Below are positions 22,414 through 25,256 of a DNA stretch of 25,256 bases, in pieces; positions within the stretch are counted from its first letter, which is position 1, and each line of letters starts with the position of its first letter. The notes below the pieces were generated by a model that saw nothing but the letters and a program-made list of their open reading frames with translations, had not been told where the DNA came from and did not search any database. The translations under genes were made by a program, and so were the position numbers. The stretch lies in contig DASSZK010000011.1 of assembly GCA_035702845.1 (NCBI GenBank), forward strand, positions 1-25,256. The letters run 5' to 3'. Source of the DNA: JAJZMF01 sp035702845 (GTDB lineage: Bacteria; Actinomycetota; Acidimicrobiia; Acidimicrobiales; Palsa-688).

Positions 22414-24102
22414 GTGGGCTATTTCTGGACGATCGTCGCCCTGGTCGTCGTACTGGGGCTGAGTTGGCGCTACCTCGGCTCGTACCTCGAGGCCGTCTTC
22501 GCCGGCAGCGTGCACTACCTCGCTTGGGCCGAACGAGCAACCTACCGGGTGCTGTCGGTCGACCCCGAGGTAGAGCAGCCATGGCAGCGTTACGCGAGCG
22601 CCCTCGTGGTGTTCTCCGGCACGGCCATCCTCTTCACCTATTTCATCCAGCGCGTTCAGGGTTCTCTGCCCTTCAACCCCCAGCACCTGGGAGCGGTCGG
22701 CCCTGCCTTGGCGTGGAACACGGCAGTTTCGTTCGTCACCAATACCAATTGGCAGAACTACGCCGGTGAGGCGACGATGTCGTACTTCACGCAGATGGCG
22801 GCCCTCACTGTCCAGCAGTTTGCCAGCGCCGCGGTAGGCATTGCCGTCGCCATAGCCTTGGTGCGCGGCTTCGCCCGCCGCGGTTCTCCCACCATTGGCA
22901 ATTTCTGGGTGGACATCGTCCGCTGCACGCTTTACGTGTTGCTCCCGATCGCCTTCATGGCCGGTGTCGTCTTTGTGGGCCAGGGCGCGGTCCAGACACT
23001 GGCAGGCCCCCTGGCAGTCCACGACCCCCTGACCGGCATGAACCAGTTCATCGCCCGTGGGCCCGCGGGGTTCATGGAGGCCATCAAGCAACTGGGCACC
23101 AACGGCGGTGGGTTCTTCAACGCCAACGGTTCGCACCCTTTCGAGGACCCGACCGGCCTAACTCAATTCTTGTCCTACGCGCTGTTGCTTTGCATCCCGG
23201 TCGCGCTCACCTACACCTTCGGGAAGATGGTGGGCAACCGCCGCCAGGGGGTGGCCCTACTGGCCACCATGGCCCTCTTTTTCGGTGCCTGGGTGGGCTC
23301 CACCTCCTATGCGGAGCACCAGCCCAACCCAGCAGTAGCCGCTGCGCACGTGGTCGGCCAACCAGCGGGGAACATGGTCGGCAAGGAGGTGAGGTTCGGC
23401 CCAATGCCTACCGCCCTGTACAACGTCTCGTCGACGCAGACCTCGACCGGCAGTGTCTCGGGTGCCAGCGACTCGTTCAACCCTATGGGCGGGTTCGGGC
23501 TGCTTACGGGGATGATGTTAGGGGAGGTGAGCCCCGGTGGGACCGGCAGCGGGCTGTACACGCTTCTGTTGTTTGCCATCATCACTGTCTTCATAGGCGG
23601 CCTGATGGTCGGGCGCACCCCTGAGTACCTGGGCAAGAAGGTACAGGCGCGAGAAGTAAAGCTAGCGTCCCTCGGTGTACTGGTCATGCCGGTAGTGGTG
23701 CTGGTACTGACCGCCGTAGCGGTCTCGGTCCACGCCGGTCGTGCGGGACCGGGTAATGCGGGACCGCATGCCTTCACTGAGATCCTGTACGCCTTTACTT
23801 CCCAGGCCAACAACAACGGGTCAGCCTTCGCTGGATTGAGCGGCAATACGCCGTTCTACAACCTGGCGGGCGCCGTGGCCATGTTGCTCGGGAGGTTTGC
23901 GACAGTTATCCCCGTGCTGGCACTCGCCGGGACGTTGGCGGCCAAGAAGGCAGTGGCCGAAAGCCTGGGTACGTTCAGGACCGACAGCGCTTTGTTTGTC
24001 GGCCTGCTAGCCGGAGTTGTCTTGATCGTGGGGGGCCTCACCTTTTTCCCAGCCGTCGCACTCGGGCCGGTGGCCGAGCAACTGAGCAAGGGGTTCTTCT
24101 AA
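22414..24102 (+). CDS. kdpA: KdpA, potassium-binding channel-like subunit
   Basis: This 562-residue protein, close to the usual 557, has about ten membrane segments and the four P-loop selectivity regions expected of KdpA. They are TNTNWQNYAGE, NGGGFFNANGSHPFEDPTG, TGMMLGEVSPGGTGSG and SQANNNGSAFAGL. The conserved GRTPEYLGKKV and LLGRFATVIPVLALAG segments are intact. KdpA binds and admits K+ before KdpB-driven transport. The start is the GTG at 22414, one base after the kdpF stop, so initiation is probably coupled. The TAA stop directly precedes the kdpB ATG. Expression should be driven by KdpE at low K+. Confidence 0.97.
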   Translation: MGYFWTIVALVVVLGLSWRYLGSYLEAVFAGSVHYLAWAERATYRVLSVDPEVEQPWQRYASALVVFSGTAILFTYFIQRVQGSLPFNPQHLGAVGPALAWNTAVSFVTNTNWQNYAGEATMSYFTQMAALTVQQFASAAVGIAVAIALVRGFARRGSPTIGNFWVDIVRCTLYVLLPIAFMAGVVFVGQGAVQTLAGPLAVHDPLTGMNQFIARGPAGFMEAIKQLGTNGGGFFNANGSHPFEDPTGLTQFLSYALLLCIPVALTYTFGKMVGNRRQGVALLATMALFFGAWVGSTSYAEHQPNPAVAAAHVVGQPAGNMVGKEVRFGPMPTALYNVSSTQTSTGSVSGASDSFNPMGGFGLLTGMMLGEVSPGGTGSGLYTLLLFAIITVFIGGLMVGRTPEYLGKKVQAREVKLASLGVLVMPVVVLVLTAVAVSVHAGRAGPGNAGPHAFTEILYAFTSQANNNGSAFAGLSGNTPFYNLAGAVAMLLGRFATVIPVLALAGTLAAKKAVAESLGTFRTDSALFVGLLAGVVLIVGGLTFFPAVALGPVAEQLSKGFF

Positions 24103-25256
24103 ATGACCACCATCCTTGCCGAGGGGCAGCGCTCAGCGCCGCCGGAGGGCGCCGGGCCCAAGGGGGTCGCACAGCCGCGCAGCCTCTTCGACCGCGATAT
24201 CCTTCGCCTGGCCGCTGTGGGTTCCCTGAAAAAGTTGTCGCCCCGAGACCAGTTGAAGAACCCTGTCATGTTCGTTGTCCTTGTCGGCACCGTCGTCACG
24301 TTGTGCGAGGCGGTGGCGCACCCGAGTTTGTTCGCATGGTCTGTGACTATATGGCTGTTGCTCACAGTAGTTTTCGCCAATTTTGCCGAGGCCATGGCCG
24401 AAGGCAGGGGAAAAGCCCAGGCGGACAGCCTGCGAAAGATGCGAGCGGAGACCGGGGCGCGGCGTATTGGCGATGGAGGCGTAGAGGAAAAAATCCCAGC
24501 CTCGGAAGTCAAAAAGGGCGATCTCGTCGTCTGTGAGGCCGGTGATGCCATCCCGTCGGACGGAGAGATCGTTGAGGGCATTGCGTCCGTGGACGAATCA
24601 GCCATCACGGGCGAATCCGCGCCCGTTATCCGTGAATCGGGCGGTGACCATTCGGCCGTGACCGGCGGCACCAAGGTGCTTTCAGACCGCATCGTCGTGC
24701 GTATCACCGCCGAGAAAGGCAATACCTTCTTGGACCGGATGATCAACTTGGTAGAAGGTGCAAACCGGCAAAAGACCCCCAACGAGATCGCCCTTACGAT
24801 CTTACTTGCAGCCCTCACCATCGTCTTCCTGCCGGTCGTGGTCGTCCTCCAACCCTTCGGGCACTACGCCGGCCTGTTGACGCACCACCACGGGGCCCCG
24901 AACGTAGTCGTCCTCGTAGCGTTACTGGTTTGCCTGATCCCGACAACCATCGGCGCATTGCTTTCGGCTATCGGCATTGCGGGTATGGACCGGCTCGTGC
25001 AGCGCAACGTCCTGGCCATGAGCGGGCGGGCCGTAGAGGCTGCGGGCGATGTGCAAACTCTCCTGCTTGACAAGACGGGGACCATCACCTTGGGCAACAG
25101 GATGGCGGCACGTTTCCTTCCCCTGGGGACCGCTGACGACCGCAAGGTGGCTGAGGCAGCCCAGCTGGCCTCACTGGCGGACGAAACCCCGGAAGGACGC
25201 TCGATTGTAGTGCTCGCCAAAGAGCTGTTCGGTATCCGTGAAAGAGAGCTTGGCGA
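24103..25256 (+). CDS. kdpB: KdpB, P-type ATPase catalytic subunit (partial, cut by window end)
   Basis: The first 384 residues are present and open to the end of the window. They include the N-terminal LKKLSPRDQLKNPVMFVV segment typical of KdpB, the actuator motif TGES (169-172), the ion-path helix CLIPTTIGALLSAIGIAGMD, and the phosphorylation motif DKTGT with Asp323. The nucleotide-binding domain has just begun (LADETPEGRSIVVLA). KdpB hydrolyses ATP and drives K+ import through KdpA. The ATG follows the kdpA stop with no gap. The rest of kdpB and kdpC should lie beyond the window. Confidence 0.97.
   Translation, partial: MTTILAEGQRSAPPEGAGPKGVAQPRSLFDRDILRLAAVGSLKKLSPRDQLKNPVMFVVLVGTVVTLCEAVAHPSLFAWSVTIWLLLTVVFANFAEAMAEGRGKAQADSLRKMRAETGARRIGDGGVEEKIPASEVKKGDLVVCEAGDAIPSDGEIVEGIASVDESAITGESAPVIRESGGDHSAVTGGTKVLSDRIVVRITAEKGNTFLDRMINLVEGANRQKTPNEIALTILLAALTIVFLPVVVVLQPFGHYAGLLTHHHGAPNVVVLVALLVCLIPTTIGALLSAIGIAGMDRLVQRNVLAMSGRAVEAAGDVQTLLLDKTGTITLGNRMAARFLPLGTADDRKVAEAAQLASLADETPEGRSIVVLAKELFGIRERELG

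Overview
The window is high-GC DNA from an actinobacterium. Supporting signs are a mycothiol-dependent maleylpyruvate isomerase-family gene, a SigK/RskA-type sigma/anti-sigma pair, a locus like the mycobacterial ceoB/ceoC locus, and many GTG starts. Several genes lack a ribosome binding site and instead carry a TANNNT hexamer 5-8 bases before the start codon, which is the usual actinobacterial sign of leaderless mRNA. I cannot place the genus. There are no rRNAs, tRNAs, CRISPR arrays, insertion sequences or phage genes. The window is chromosomal and ends inside kdpB.

Layout. Bases 1-10600 hold a mixed set: an MDMPI-family enzyme; an uncharacterised membrane-anchored extracellular protein divergent from a GH3 glycosidase; a polytopic membrane protein; a secreted protein made of two copies of a six-cysteine module; an SDR oxidoreductase; an anti-sigma/sigma operon; and a small winged-helix-like regulator. 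Bases 10551-16050 hold a polytopic membrane protein, a SAM methyltransferase, a triple zinc-ribbon protein divergent from an M48 metalloprotease, a DUF1028 protein and an aldo/keto reductase.

Bases 16073-25256 form a potassium-homeostasis island. It starts with an APC/KimA-like permease carrying a C-terminal OB-fold that is normally a separate neighbouring gene. Divergent from it are two TrkA-type NAD-binding regulators (ceoB/ceoC-like) overlapping by ATGA. They are followed by a shortened KdpD-like histidine kinase, KdpE, an unnamed 27-residue membrane peptide, KdpF, KdpA and the first part of KdpB. The island thus combines a constitutive-type K+ importer with its regulatory subunits and the inducible high-affinity Kdp ATPase with its two-component system.

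The most unusual non-coding signal is a set of short tandem repeats, with periods of 14-28 bp and 2-5 copies each. They lie at nine separate sites in or beside gaps between genes, and the repeat sequences differ from site to site. Several fall in divergent promoter regions or over gene ends. The other candidates for novelty are the permease-OB fusion, the duplicated six-cysteine secreted protein, and the small peptide ahead of kdpF.
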